Below are positions 25,795 through 36,916 of a stretch of DNA of 64,000 nucleotides, piece after piece (position 1 is the first letter of the stretch; every line of letters starts with the position of its first letter). The stretch is from Macrolepiota albuminosa (Eukaryota > Basidiomycota > Agaricomycetes > Agaricales > Agaricaceae). The notes under the pieces are model-generated. The model saw only the letters and a program-made list of their open reading frames with translations, did no database searches and was not told where the DNA came from. Both the position numbers and the translations under genes were made by a program. The DNA is taken from contig JAMWFC010000044.1 of assembly GCA_027475525.1 (NCBI GenBank), forward strand, positions 1,117,340-1,181,339. The letters are read 5' to 3'.

Positions 25795-27712
25795 AAATGT
25801 TGTACGTTACCAAGTGCCTGCATTTCTTCGTCTACCTGTCCTTCCACTTCCATCTCGTCCCACCTTTCTTCCTCTTGGTGGTTCAGGAGGTTCTCAAGCA
25901 CCATGTTCTTGTTCATATTCCTGCTTGCGTTCTTCCCGTCCTCGTCATCTCCCCTTCTGGGTTGTGTCGTGCTGGTTCTGTCCTTCTCATACATACCACC
26001 TTGTCTTCCCTCTCCGGCGGCACCGTATTGGGTCTCTCCTGCTGCTCCGTCCCTGTTCGGCCCAGCTGTGTTTTTTCTGACCGTTTTTCTCTTCCTTATC
26101 CGTACGCCTCCGTCTGTTGACTTTTCATCCTTTTCCCTTGCTATCATCTGTGCCTGACCGTTTTTCTCTTCCTTATCCGTACGCCTCCGTCTGTTGACTT
26201 TTCATCCTTTTCCCTTGCTATCATCTGTGCACGTCTCCTCTCGGGGCAGTTCCTGTCCGTTGCTGGGTGATTTCCTTTGCAGTTGACGCACCTTGCTTCT
26301 CTTTCCTCCCTGCGCTCTCCACTTTCAACGATTTCTACCACCTCTGCCGCCTTGTGGTCTTTTTCTTCGTGTTCCCCTCCACACATGCGGCACCTTGTGT
26401 TGCTCCTGCAGCGCGATACGTGGTGTCCGATTGCCCAGCATTTACTGCATTGCAGTATCGGGGGCCTATCCGCGTGGTATACTACCTCGCAGAAATTCGT
26501 ATACATCGCTACGTATCTTGTGGCAATTAGTGCCTGTGCATCTTCCTCTCTGCTGAACTCTAAGACGATTGATGAATGTTCCTTGGTTTGTATGTCCGAC
26601 TCTGCACGCATCCATCTGGGGAGACCCATTAGTGTGACTTTGGACATGATCGGATTAAACCTTTCGATTTCTTCTTTCAGTTCCTCCGGTGTGTTGTAGC
26701 CACCGCTCCCGTCTCTTCCTGTCCACACCCCATTGATCCTAACCTTGTATCTCCTGTCGTCTGTGAGCATGTCGATTGTGTTCGGTGGTACCCCGAATAT
26801 GTCGATGAATTCTTCCGCATGTCGTCTTAATTCCTCTCCCTTCTGGTCTTCTCGCATCATGATGATCAGGTTTTGGTTGTGGTTGTATTGTGCAGACGCT
26901 ACTCGTAGGTGCTTGGTGTTCTCTGATTGTTCCAGGCGGTCGTTGATGAGGTTGACCAGTCTTCGGGGGTTCAGTTGGTTTGCATCTATCTTCGCGCCTC
27001 TTGGGACCACAATTAACCTGGCCGGGTGGTATTGATCCTTTGGGGAGCGCGGGGTGTATTGATGGCACTGTGTCGGTGCCTTTGCTGCCATTGGGATGGC
27101 CTTTGTCGGTCGGTATGTCGGTCCATCTGCCATGACGGTCTTTGCCTTCTGCGTTGCTGTCTGCTTTCCTTGTTCCTCTCTGTCTCCTGTCACTCCTGTC
27201 TCCTGGCGTTTTACCAGGTCGTTCACCGTCTTTGCCAGGTCTTTGACCGTGGCCCTTAGCTCTGCCGTTTCCTGTAGTGCACGCGAGGTATCAGAGCTCT
27301 TGTTCTCGATTGACTTCTCACCTGCGTTTATCAGCTCTGGGATGAACTTCTTCGCTACGGCATAGGCTGCCTCCACAGCCCAGTTACCCCACACGTGGTG
27401 GTCCGAGAAGCGTTTCATCTCCCGTCGCAGTTGTTCTAGCTGGTATACAACAACAGTCTCAGCTTCTGCGGTCGTTGTTTCGTCCTCCATCTCCGTGTCC
27501 GTCACCATGTCGCTTTCTGGTCCTTGGTGCTTCTTCGGCTTTGTGGGGGGGTTCGGGTCCTGTTCGGCCTGTGGGTCAGATACTTCGATGTCAGTCCTTT
27601 TGCGCCTCCCGAGTACTGGTCTCGGTGGTGAGGTGCTTATGTCTGGGTCTGGGTCTCTCGGGTGCCCGTCTGGGCCCCCTCTAAGTTTCTTCGTAACGCT
27701 CTCGCTGTACAT
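25791..27712 (-). pseudogene. LINE ORF1 (gag-like), frameshifted by a 77-bp duplication
   Basis: RNA-binding gag-like protein. From ATG 27712 it runs through a Ser/Pro-rich N-terminus, a coiled-coil-like central part, and three zinc knuckles (CSKCWAIGHHVSRC, CRMCGGEHEEKDH, CVNCKGNHPATDRNC). The frame then stops at 26144 because a 77-bp segment (26077-26153) is repeated at 26154-26230. The natural C-terminus lies in the next frame and ends at 25791 (GNVQHL), overlapping ORF2 by ATGA. An earlier in-frame GTG at 27739 is an alternative start. Because identical-length duplications occur elsewhere in the window, the break is more likely an assembly error than a mutation. Confidence 0.85.
26077..26230. 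repeat. exact 77-bp tandem duplication (in LINE ORF1)
   Basis: 26077-26153 and 26154-26230 are identical (start CTGACCGTTTTTC, end CATCTGTGC). Not a multiple of three, so it shifts ORF1. Same period as four other duplications in this window. Confidence 0.97.
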
Positions 27713-27794
27713 CTGCACTGCACTATATCTCCTACTCACTTCTCAACCGTGGGAATTTCACGGTCAGTTAGTGGTATCGGATCAAGAAGCGTTC

Positions 27795-27807
27795 TCCACC
27801 AATCGAA
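27795..27807. repeat. LINE target-site duplication, 5' side
   Basis: TCCACCAATCGAA, identical to 21268-21280. The empty site would read CCACC-AATCGAA-GGTGG, a small hairpin. Confidence 0.9.
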
Positions 27808-28378
27808 GGTGGGCCAGTGTTGGAAGGTACGGACCAGCTCGGCTGCTGTACCGATCATGGGAACACCAGCACTCCACCATACGATGACGTCAAGCGGGTC
27901 TCGTCCCTCACGGCTTGAAAAAAGCTGTGGGGCCTTGTAGCACCCTGGGAAATTGGAAGGACCTGGACCATCATGTGATACCAATGCGCCAGACGTACCG
28001 GAGCACCCCGGGCCTCTAAAGTATGTGGGAGAGAAGGGTCTGCTATACCAAGACAACTAGGGGGGTGTAGTCGGAAACGAGTAACCGGATGAGGCCGGCT
28101 GGGCCAGCTTGGCTTGGCTTACGGCCGACTTCCTGGAAACCAATCAAGGGCGATTTCAGTCGCCGGCTACGGCGGAGACCGGGGGGATAGTACGTGGACC
28201 TCTCACTGAGATAGCATCTCCGGAGGCGTGACGAGTATAAGGGGTTGGGATGGGCCGAAAACGACTGATGACTGGGCCGGTTCACATTACTGCAATGACA
28301 CGAAAGCCTAAGTGTACAGTAGCACGTTACATACAATTCCCATGTACTCCGTGCTGAAATCAAATGCGGATTCTGAAA
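27808..28378. other. right flank of the LINE, non-coding
   Basis: Contiguous with 21280 before the LINE inserted, so possibly the tail of the SINE-like repeat. Low-complexity GC-rich patches (GGCTGGGCCAGCTTGGCTTGGC near 28,098), no genes. Confidence 0.4.
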
Positions 28379-30328
28379 TCACGGATCTTTTTCCTTGGCA
28401 CCCACCCAATATGAGCCATTCGGCCACTCGTACTTTGCAATACTTGACTTGTGCATCTCAATGCTGATAGACACAAGTCGGTCAGCACTTCACACCACAA
28501 AGATTAATAGAGGGATACACCTATAACCTTCTTTGGGATTCATAGGAACATTGTATCGTCCCTGGGAATTGATGGAACATGGAGTGACGAAGTGTTCATG
28601 AAGATGATCAACAAATTCTAGGACATTTCGCTCCATCGTCCCCGAGACGGCAATGTAGTCAATCAGACTGAAGGAGCCACGATTGAGTACACTTTCTAAT
28701 CACAAGCGATGTATCTCCTACCTCAAATGGATAACATACTCACATAGGCCGACACCTCCCGCGTGAGGGCAGACCGGAACGCCGAATCTGTTGACAGGTA
28801 AATTGCATCAATAACCAATGTGCGACACGAGAGGATGTTACTGACTTGGTGGCCATTAGAAGCACACTGAGAACCTCGCTCACTCCGGCCAATCGACAAG
28901 AATCAATCTGAGCGACGTCGATCGCGTCTGCCTGAAGTAGCTGCTTGAAGACCATGCGGTTGTGTGCATGCTCGCCAGTGGCGACACCGATTCCGTGAGG
29001 CTTCAATGCCTTGCGTATGGCAGCGTGGCCAAGAATGTCATCCGGGGCTGTTGGCTCTTCAATGAACCTGCATTCCTTGTAAACTCATCCAGAAATATCC
29101 AAAAATGTGTATCATACCAAGGCTTGACTTCCCTCAGTCCTGTGACATAGTCAATTGCTTGTTTTACGTCCCATACTTGATTGGCATCAATCATGAGGAC
29201 GGAGCCTGTTGGACCTGCATTTTTGCCTCGGAGTGCCTCGCTATTGGGATCACGCAGGGGTAAGTAAGGAGGAAGGTACTGTGGGTCGTCAATGATGGAA
29301 CGTATGATCTTCGCGCGGCGCAGGTCATTAGCCTGGTCGGCTCCAACCTTCATCTTGAAATGGTTGAAGCCTTGGCCGACCGCTTCTCTGGTCAAGCGGG
29401 CGACCTTCTCGTCGGTGTAACCTGAAGATCATCAAGCTCAGCTCTGTGACCAATAGTAACATTACTGACCGAGCCAGCCAGCAGAAGTGACGTATGCAGG
29501 GTAGCTGTTGATAAGATGATCCTAGATCAGCGGACTTGGGGTGGAACTAGGGAAGAACGAACCCAAGCTCGATTACTTTAGCCTCACGCTCTTTCTTGGT
29601 CGCTTCTTTCTCCTTGAGCAAGACAAGAGCCTCTTCCTTCGTGATTGCATCTGATATATAGCGGAATGCTGCGGATTGCACAATTTCTTCCGCTGTAAAG
29701 TCGACAACAAGTTTCCAAAGGGGTTTATTCCTTGAGCGAGCATACATGTCCCAAAGTGCATTGTTAACTGCCCCTGATGCGATGTGAATCACACCTTTCT
29801 CAGGACCAATCCTATATACATGCAGCCAGTCATTTTTGGAGTTGCAGGTGAGATTGAATAGCTACCATCGCAGCTGAGGGTCCGCCATCATGTAGTCCCA
29901 TGTCTTTCCCATGTTAGAAAAGAGTTCCTCGGTTTCTTTTCCAACCAGACGATTAGCAACTTCTCTGATCGCCGCACACACCTACATGTCATTCAGAGGC
30001 TGACAAACAACATGATAGATAGAGAAGATACGATGTCGTTGCCTCGACCGATCGTAAAAGTCATTCCATAACCAAGAAGGTCCGAATCTGTTAAAAGGGT
30101 GACATAGGCCGAAGAATAATCACACTCCGTATTCCTGTACAGAAGTCGCAGCGGAATGAACCCTGGAAATTGCCTTGACTTACATCGCATCGGTTCCATC
30201 CCCAGTAAGAGACGTAGGAAATCGAACATCTACGAGCAGGGACAGTCAACTACTTGTGATATAATCAGTTCTGATCTGAACTTGCCATTGATATCGAATG
30301 CGGTGATTTTGGTCATTTTGACGGCCAT
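28379..30328 (-). CDS. L-fuconate dehydratase / ENOSF1-type enolase-superfamily enzyme
   Basis: 471 aa in 11 exons: complement(join(28379..28463,28521..28667,28722..28787,28846..29067,29118..29421,29470..29504,29563..29811,29866..29981,30032..30134,30184..30229,30286..30328)). Mandelate-racemase-subgroup enolase fold, dehydrating sugar acids such as L-fuconate to the 2-keto-3-deoxy acid. Seen: N-cap [27 protein letters not shown], then barrel residues KMKVG (catalytic Lys), [21 protein letters not shown] and ATGEHAH (metal-binding Asp/Glu/Glu), and CPHAGGVGL (catalytic His). [18 protein letters not shown] is typical of ENOSF1. Intron 1 (30230-30285) begins with GC (GCAAGT). Substrate assignment is by family. 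Confidence 0.92.
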
Positions 30329-30656
30329 TTCAGCTTCAGACCGAGTAATCAAGTGAAGATGGGTCAAGAAAAACCATTCGAGGCACAGTTCAGCCTTTAT
30401 AAACCAAACTATCCCTCCAGAACAGGGCGGACCGTTACTCCGAACGGTCCGAGCTGAAGCTCCTTAAGATGCAGAGGAACATAAGATTCATAACAAGGCA
30501 CGAAACACATGGTACGATCCAAGGTAGCTTGTGTCGATCATTATTCCAACTACACGGCTAGATACTTAAAAGTAGAATAACGACTATTATATCAAAAATA
30601 TACTTGCCTCTTCCCAACAAACTTCATCTAGATACTTAACGTTTCGCGATCTCAAG
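30329..30656. other. short intergenic region
   Basis: Promoter of the dehydratase gene and 3' flank of the next gene. It includes the near-palindrome GGACCGTTACTCCGAACGGTCC at about 30,428-30,449, a candidate regulatory inverted repeat. Confidence 0.4.
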
Positions 30657-33275
30657 CTATGGATCACGAATACGGTCCGCAAGGCTCATTTGCTCGTGAC
30701 CGCGACGCTCAGAGGGACGTGTCCTCATATCTGTTTTTCGTGGGCCTGTGTAATCCGTCATCGAACCAGAGTCCCAGTCAACCTGAGGCCCACGATTTTG
30801 TCGCACTACCCCTCGTCCGGCTCCCAATGGTCTATCATAACCAGACGTTGGGATTGGTCCGTCGTGAACGAATTTCTTCCGAAGACCTTTGTTCTTATTT
30901 TTGTTTGGATAGAAATCTGATCCAACGCCCAACTGCCTATCAACAGGTGACCTATTGGAGAGCGGCCTTCTTGGAACTGCCGGAGCATATTTTGAATAAA
31001 AACTCTCTTGCCGCCTAGCCCGTGGTCCAGAAGGAGGGGACATGGATCGTTCTCCTGAAGGCATGTACTTGTCTCTGGACACATAGCTGTTTTTATTGTA
31101 ACTGCTATGTTCCCCGCGATAATCGATTGGAGACGTCGCTGAGTTTGACTGTTCAATTTCGTTTGTCGGAGCAAAAGCTTCACTGATTCGGGATTCCAAG
31201 GAGGGGGGGTCATTCCGTTCGGTATTTGTAAAGTGTCGACGTTTGGATGGTAATAGGACAGAGGGATGTGATCTGGGCGAAGTAGGATCGAAATGTTGAC
31301 GCTTCCCAAGTATAGAAGGCGGCGATGGAGGAGGTCCAGTCACTGATTCTGACTGTGTTTCAAGGATTTTCGATGAGTGCAATGTTGGAACCAATGGCTG
31401 CAACCTCTGGAGAAGAGGATTCCCATTTATAGAACTATGGTCACCTTGAGGAGACGGCAAAGCAGAGCTCCTGTTGGACCCCGCAGTCAACCCTTGAGGC
31501 ATGCTGGAATTCCAGTGTTCCTCTCTCGAACCTGAAGAGGGCTTCAAGGGCGTAGATTGCGGTACTTCCTCGTCGATAGCGTCATCAAGTCTTTCAGTAG
31601 GATGGATGGAAGAAGATCGAGAGATGTCTTGACTCGTCGAGGGGCTGCAGGGACCGGAATCTTTTCTCTCCAATTCCCTTACAACCTCCAACTCGTTGCT
31701 GATATCTTCCCCGAGAGATATCGGGTTGGACTCGCTCCGTGTGTGGTCCGAATCAGCCGAATTATCATCTTCTGTGGTATCGTCCAACACCACCACATTG
31801 TCCAAGCTGCCGCGGAGTGCTGATCTTGGTGCTTTGGCACCTTTATCATGCCAACCACTCGAATCAGCGATCGTTGTCGCGTCTTGCATACCAATAGCAA
31901 AGGTCGTTGCTTCAATCGGCTTAACATCCTCCAGCAGCCTTGATGGTTCCGAAACAGGAATCAAGGGAGTCCTCCCGCCCATCTCATTGTCGATAGAGAT
32001 ATGTGATGAGGCAGAATCATTCCGGTGAGAGATCCCTGATAGCAAATTATGCTCTCTTCCTGATACATCAGGTCGTCCATGACCATCGGTTATATCTTCG
32101 TCCTTGACAATGACGGTTTGATCAGCTACAACAGCTGATATGCTCTGATTTACAGGTGTCGAACCTGCCGAAGTTCCGGGTGAACTTCGCATGTGTGTAG
32201 GAGTAACAGAAGGTGGATACTCGTCGGCTCCACGGGTTAATGATGTTATTGAACATCTTTTCGCACTCAAAGAACTCCATGCCAATCGTACGTCATCAGC
32301 TTCTTGCTCAAGTTCAATTATTCGGCGACCATAGTGTCCTGATTTAAGTGTGGGGTAATCTGATTGTTGAAAAGGTCGTAATTGAGGTACAGGCCCTTTT
32401 TGAGGTTGGATCATGTCTCCAGAGACCTCTGCAATTACAGGATCAGCCGGATCTTCCAAGTTTGAACTGATGGCTGATCTAGAAGCTGCTGTTCTACTCG
32501 TATGTTGTTGGCAAGCGTCTGTAGCTAGCGCTTGGGGAAAGCGAGTGGCAATGGCTGTTACTGACGCTTTTGCGGCATCATAAGTCTCTTGTGCTGATTT
32601 CAGCCCGCGTTCAGCTTTTTCAAAAGCAATGAGAGCGCTTTCGTAGAGCAATTTCATATCTAAGAGGAGCTGCGGTTTCAAAGATTGCTGTGTCTCTGAT
32701 GAATTTATGGATGATGAGGGTCCGGGGGCTAGGTCGGTTGATGGCAATATGGTGGAAAGGGATGGACGTCGGATAACTATAGCTGCGTGAGTGTTTGAAA
32801 AAGATGCTTTAGGAGTGACCCGTGATTCGTATGATTTTACGGAGCTGTGAAGGCTTTTCTGTGTCGATAGCGATGGAGCAAAACCATCAAAGCGCTGAAT
32901 AGGACTCGTAATAGGCTGTTCTGAATTGATGAATGGTCTTTGTTCCGTCAGATGTTCTGAAACATCCATGGGATGGGAATGGCCGTCAGAGATTGAGTCA
33001 GTATGATAGCGAGCGCTTTTAAGCCTCTGTTGCAAAGACGGCTGAGACGTTGCAGCCGACGTCTGAGGAGTTCCTGCGCGAGACGGGTATTGTAAATCCA
33101 TGTGCATGGGTGTCGGTGAATTTCTGAAGTCAAGTGGTGGTGTCGCTCCCATGCGTTTCAATAACTGCGGAGGCTGTCCAATCACAGAAAACTTGAAGTC
33201 CGCGAAAGAAGGAGGCGGCGGAATAGATGGTTGGTCGGTTGTAGGAGATGGTTGGTCGGTTGTAGGCGATGGCAT
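30657..33275 (-). CDS. large Ser/Pro-rich disordered protein, unknown function
   Basis: Single long exon; 872 aa from ATG 33275 (an in-frame ATG at 33353 would add 26 residues of hydrophobic, unlikely sequence). I do not recognise the family. The N-terminus repeats PSPTTDQ (a 21-bp direct repeat), followed by DFKFSVIGQPPQLLKRMG. The middle has one helical, coiled-coil-like stretch (LLLDMKLLYESALIAFEKAE, then SAQETYDAAKASVTAIA). The rest is low-complexity Ser/Glu/Pro, with an Arg/Gly/Tyr-rich tail (RGVVRQNRGPQ) ending MSLADRIRDP. The basic RG-type tail suggests nucleic-acid contact, but this is only inference. Confidence 0.7.
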   Translation of the reverse strand: MPSPTTDQPSPTTDQPSIPPPPSFADFKFSVIGQPPQLLKRMGATPPLDFRNSPTPMHMDLQYPSRAGTPQTSAATSQPSLQQRLKSARYHTDSISDGHSHPMDVSEHLTEQRPFINSEQPITSPIQRFDGFAPSLSTQKSLHSSVKSYESRVTPKASFSNTHAAIVIRRPSLSTILPSTDLAPGPSSSINSSETQQSLKPQLLLDMKLLYESALIAFEKAERGLKSAQETYDAAKASVTAIATRFPQALATDACQQHTSRTAASRSAISSNLEDPADPVIAEVSGDMIQPQKGPVPQLRPFQQSDYPTLKSGHYGRRIIELEQEADDVRLAWSSLSAKRCSITSLTRGADEYPPSVTPTHMRSSPGTSAGSTPVNQSISAVVADQTVIVKDEDITDGHGRPDVSGREHNLLSGISHRNDSASSHISIDNEMGGRTPLIPVSEPSRLLEDVKPIEATTFAIGMQDATTIADSSGWHDKGAKAPRSALRGSLDNVVVLDDTTEDDNSADSDHTRSESNPISLGEDISNELEVVRELERKDSGPCSPSTSQDISRSSSIHPTERLDDAIDEEVPQSTPLKPSSGSREEHWNSSMPQGLTAGSNRSSALPSPQGDHSSINGNPLLQRLQPLVPTLHSSKILETQSESVTGPPPSPPSILGKRQHFDPTSPRSHPSVLLPSKRRHFTNTERNDPPSLESRISEAFAPTNEIEQSNSATSPIDYRGEHSSYNKNSYVSRDKYMPSGERSMSPPSGPRARRQESFYSKYAPAVPRRPLSNRSPVDRQLGVGSDFYPNKNKNKGLRKKFVHDGPIPTSGYDRPLGAGRGVVRQNRGPQVDWDSGSMTDYTGPRKTDMRTRPSERRGHEQMSLADRIRDP

Positions 33276-34062
33276 GAGTATTAGCAGAATAGTGTAGATT
33301 TCCAAGGACAGAAAAAAGGAGGTAGTGTGTGAACCGTCTCTATTTGATCCCATCAAGACATCAAGGCAATCCTCGCCAATCCTTTGTCGTACTAAACATT
33401 CCTTTCTACATTTTTTCTACATTTCAATTCTCACTATTTGCATATAATCCCGGCTTCTTTGTAAACTTTCCCGTAACTGGATATGGAGACTCGTAGCGTA
33501 ATGTGTAGCACAAGGTCATGTGTACTGATACTGGGAGGTGCAGTAGAACTTTTGTTCATAAATAAACTTAGACAATTGGTATGCTGAGCGCTGAGCGCTG
33601 ATACATCATGCATCATGGGTTCATGTGTAACTTCTTAGATCTTAACAACCGATGATGGATGGACTGGGCACAAACAAAAAGGACTCTTGTCGGAGATCCA
33701 TCACTAACTTTCATTTTCGATATCAGTTCGTATTGCTGGAACTTATTGTACTGATCAAGGAGATTGGATATCTGATCGCCTTGAATTGCCTTCACAATGG
33801 TTAAGTTACTAAGTGTCATGGTTGCGGCCTTGTTTTTGATCCTTGTTGTTTTTGTTCCCCTAGTTTGCAGGACAAGGCTATGGCAAAGACAAGGCGAGGC
33901 GAGCGCCCTCTGCCGTCTCCAGGCTATACCTCGTTTCTCATCGATCACAATGCTTGTATCACTTGTTCTTGTCGCTTCCTTGTGGATGAGGCCCGCCTAT
34001 ATAAGCTCTCACAATCAGAGGAGAGCAGACTACACCCGCATCCGCCTTAGCGAAACAAAAAA
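33276..34062. other. intergenic region
   Basis: Divergent upstream regions of the 30.7-kb and 34.1-kb genes. Contains the GCTGAGC direct repeat near 33,583. A TATA-like CTATATAAGC lies at about 33,996, 60-70 nt before the ATG at 34063. Confidence 0.4.
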
Positions 34063-34727
34063 ATGGCTCCAGTAGCAGTCGTCCCGCGGATTCATTGTCA
34101 CACGAGTGCACATGCGCCTTATGCGACACGAAGGCAGCCAGAGGCTCCTTGGCCTGCTCAGGACCACTTTCTCAAAGTGCAACTCGCATTCCATCTGAAT
34201 TCCTGCCGGATCCGGAATATACCTCGCAATTTTCCACTTCCATCTCGATCTCTCGCTCTCTATCCGTTGAGCATCTACAATACGTATCTAGAATCTTATG
34301 AGTTCCAAGAGGAGGTGCCCATACAAAACATTCCTTCCGGTCACGCGGTCATTAGATTCAATGGTCACAATCCTTGCGAAGAATACTTGACCTGGCAAGC
34401 ATTCCTCTCTGGTCCAGATTACTCTCTTCGCAACTCGCGCAGTAAGCTGTCTCTTCCTCTTTTGAGTGCTTTCAAAGGTACTAACACGGATCATTTTCAG
34501 GTAGAGGGCAGGAAGTTGCGAAGGTCCTAGTGAATGTTGCTGTCTCCAAAGGCTTTTTTTGGCAAGCATTAGTGCACGACCCATCCACAATACTTCGTGC
34601 TCTGGCAATTTCACTGGAAATTGGAAAACCGCTTTCAATTGAACTCCTTGACATAAACACGGTCGTATACCAGACCCCTGGATCTCGGGGGGCAAAACCC
34701 TATCTCGTCGTCAAACGACCATGTTGA
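34063..34727 (+). CDS. small unknown protein
   Basis: 201 aa; join(34063..34441,34501..34727), with a 59-nt intron in phase 1 that rejoins two well-matched frames (RNSR-SRGQEVAKVL). No family recognised. The N-terminal third is His/Pro/Arg-rich; the C-terminal part looks folded (HAVIRFNGHNPCEEYLTWQ, AKVLVNVAVSKGFFWQAL, TILRALAISLEIGKPLSI, GAKPYLVVKRPC). The core promoter has a TATA-like box about 65 nt upstream. Confidence 0.6.
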
Positions 34728-35146
34728 TTTTTGACTTGCGATTGTTATCGTCAAAAACTTGCCAAGCCACCTCCATTTTCATGTTCTCTGTCTCTCACAG
34801 GGCACCGTTTGGCTCTCTGTTCCACCAAAATATCATTCTATCTGACGTCAAGAACGTGACATATTTATAGCATTTTAGCATTTTTGCCGACCCCCTTTAT
34901 GATTGTTACGCTTGTCATTTTCAGCATTCATCCCATGTTCTGTTGCATACGTCATAACGACGCTCTTAGACATACTCTAGTAATTCGATCCTCCACTGAC
35001 CGCACTTAATTATTGATATTTATGTAATTATTCCTTCGAGATCAACATCTGTATAATACTAGTACTAACGCATCTATACACATACACATAATATGAACCT
35101 TGATGGTTCTTTTACTCCAAAGCAGTTTTTAAGTCAAATTTAGAAA
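34728..35146. other. intergenic, nothing recognised
   Basis: 3' flank of the small gene and upstream region of the next; AT-rich, no coding signal. Confidence 0.4.
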
Positions 35147-36916
35147 ATGTCATCTTTGGTCTTGGAAACGTGTGAGTCCTTGACTACAGACACGCGCACT
35201 ATTGGTATGTCGTCACGGGATTTTGATCAGACATCACATGGTTATTTGTTGGGCAAGACGGGCGCGTGAAGGTCAACGTTTGAGCTTTCCACGACACCCA
35301 CAGAGGCTTCTCTTGAAGCGCTTTGCACGCTCAAGCCGCCAGTGCACGCGGCACAAACCAGTTGCGGAATGGAGTCGACGCCTGAAAATGTTCATACCAG
35401 CTCAGACGTATCAGTGGAAGAGGATATCGTAGACCAGCTCTGTACTGTGGACCTGAACGAGGAGATACCTACACGCCCGTCTAGTCGTCTTGGTTTCAAT
35501 CGTGATGAAGACAACGACCCGCCTTTAACAACAGGAGAGCCTTTTGAAAGAATGTATCATGAATCGTTTCATGAAGCGGAAGCAACAAACCACGCAATAA
35601 GGCTGGATGAACACGAGTCCGATATTACGACGCTCATACCCGAACGAGACGAAATACCCACCAGGCGTCATCCACCATACCCAATTGAGGACTGGAATTT
35701 GGACTATGATGTTCAGCGCATGTCAGAAAATGAGGAACTCGATTGTTCTTCGGGAGAGGATTTTGACGAAGACTGCACCACTTCTCTATCCCATGCGACA
35801 CCATCGCCATTGGACGAACTTGTCCATTCATTTTCGCAACCTATTGAGGAATCAGATTGGAGCATCTCCTCAAGGTTCTCGTGTCTGCCGTCCCCCTTGT
35901 CGTCGCGCTTCATCCCTTCCAACGCCTCTTCGTATCATATTCCACAGCGCCACCGATATCGCCATCATGGACATTCGCGCCATGCACTGCTTCATTTGAA
36001 ATGGTTTTGGGCCTCCCGTGAGGATACATGGTTGGAGCACAACGCACGGATGTTCAAAGCCAAGGCATACGATGAGCTTTCGATTTTCAGCTCTGTGTCA
36101 CCCAGGCTCCGCCTTCCTGGAGGTTGTGTTCCACAGGATCCCATCGATACCCCACAACCGCCTCCCTCGCCGCCTATGACATGTCTACCTCCGCTGTCTG
36201 TCCATCCTCGCCGTGGAGACCTCGGTGCCCTTCATGACCCATACTGTATGCATATTGACCGCTACTTTGTTGGGATGCCGCTATGGACGATGTCGAAGAC
36301 ACTCTGGATGTTTGATGTGCATATGGCGTCTGGAGAGCTCCAGGCTGGGCAACATGAAGTCGGGAATGATCTCTTCGAGCATCGCAGCGAAGGTGAATCG
36401 ATTGAGACATCAGAGTCAAATGCGTTCAGCGACGATTCTGACTCAACGCTTGTGGAGAGCGACCATGAAGCGGACCGTCTAAGGGACTTACGGCATGATA
36501 ACCAAGGGGATATAAGGCTCGAGTCAAGAAGCTATCAGACATCGGAACACGATGTAGACGCTTCGTCCCATAATATACCTATAATGGGAGACTTGAACCG
36601 TTCTTCTATCTCTCCTAAGTCCACGTCGACGAACTCAAAACTTTTTGGTTCGCCTCCTTGGCCTAGCAATTGGTATCGCCGTTGGGAAATTCTGCTGCAG
36701 CTGTGCGTCCAGAACAATTCAAAAGCGGGTCAGGCCAACATCCTTTCAATTTCCAAGTCGAAACCTCAGCGCTTCTTTATTGGCGACGACTGGGATGACG
36801 ATTTGTCTGAGGAAGAAGAAGAAGAGGAACAGGAAGAAAATGCACCCAAAAAGAACGTTCTAATCGTCGTGAACGATGAATGCTCAAGTGGACGACATTT
36901 ACGTCGCTGGTTTTGA
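35147..36916 (+). CDS. acidic disordered protein, unknown function
   Basis: Proposed join(35147..35169,35272..36916), 555 aa; the second exon is certain, the first is a plausible phase-matched choice (MSSLVLET-STFELSTTPTEA). The donor would be GTGTGA, so the 5' end is the weak point. The protein is Asp/Glu/Ser/His-rich with a few ordered islands (SRHALLHLKWFWASREDTWL, MCHIDRYF-like MHIDRYFVGMPLW, WYRRWEILLQLCVQ) and an acidic tail (DDWDDDLSEEEEEEEQEE) followed by KKNVLIVVNDE. I do not recognise the family. Confidence 0.55.

Larger units (their letters stand above)
21281..27794 (-). mobile_element. full-length non-LTR retrotransposon (LINE, I/Tad1 group)
   Basis: 6,514 bp on the minus strand: short 5' UTR (27713-27794), gag-like ORF1 with zinc knuckles, ORF2 with endonuclease, reverse transcriptase and RNase H, 3' UTR, and a terminal simple repeat of CATT units (plus strand TGAATGAATG at 21281-21298). 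A perfect 13-bp target-site duplication flanks it, so this is one complete, untruncated insertion. Domain order and the tandem-repeat tail fit I/Tad1-type fungal LINEs. Coding capacity is nearly intact, implying recent insertion; two small lesions are described with the ORFs. Confidence 0.92.
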
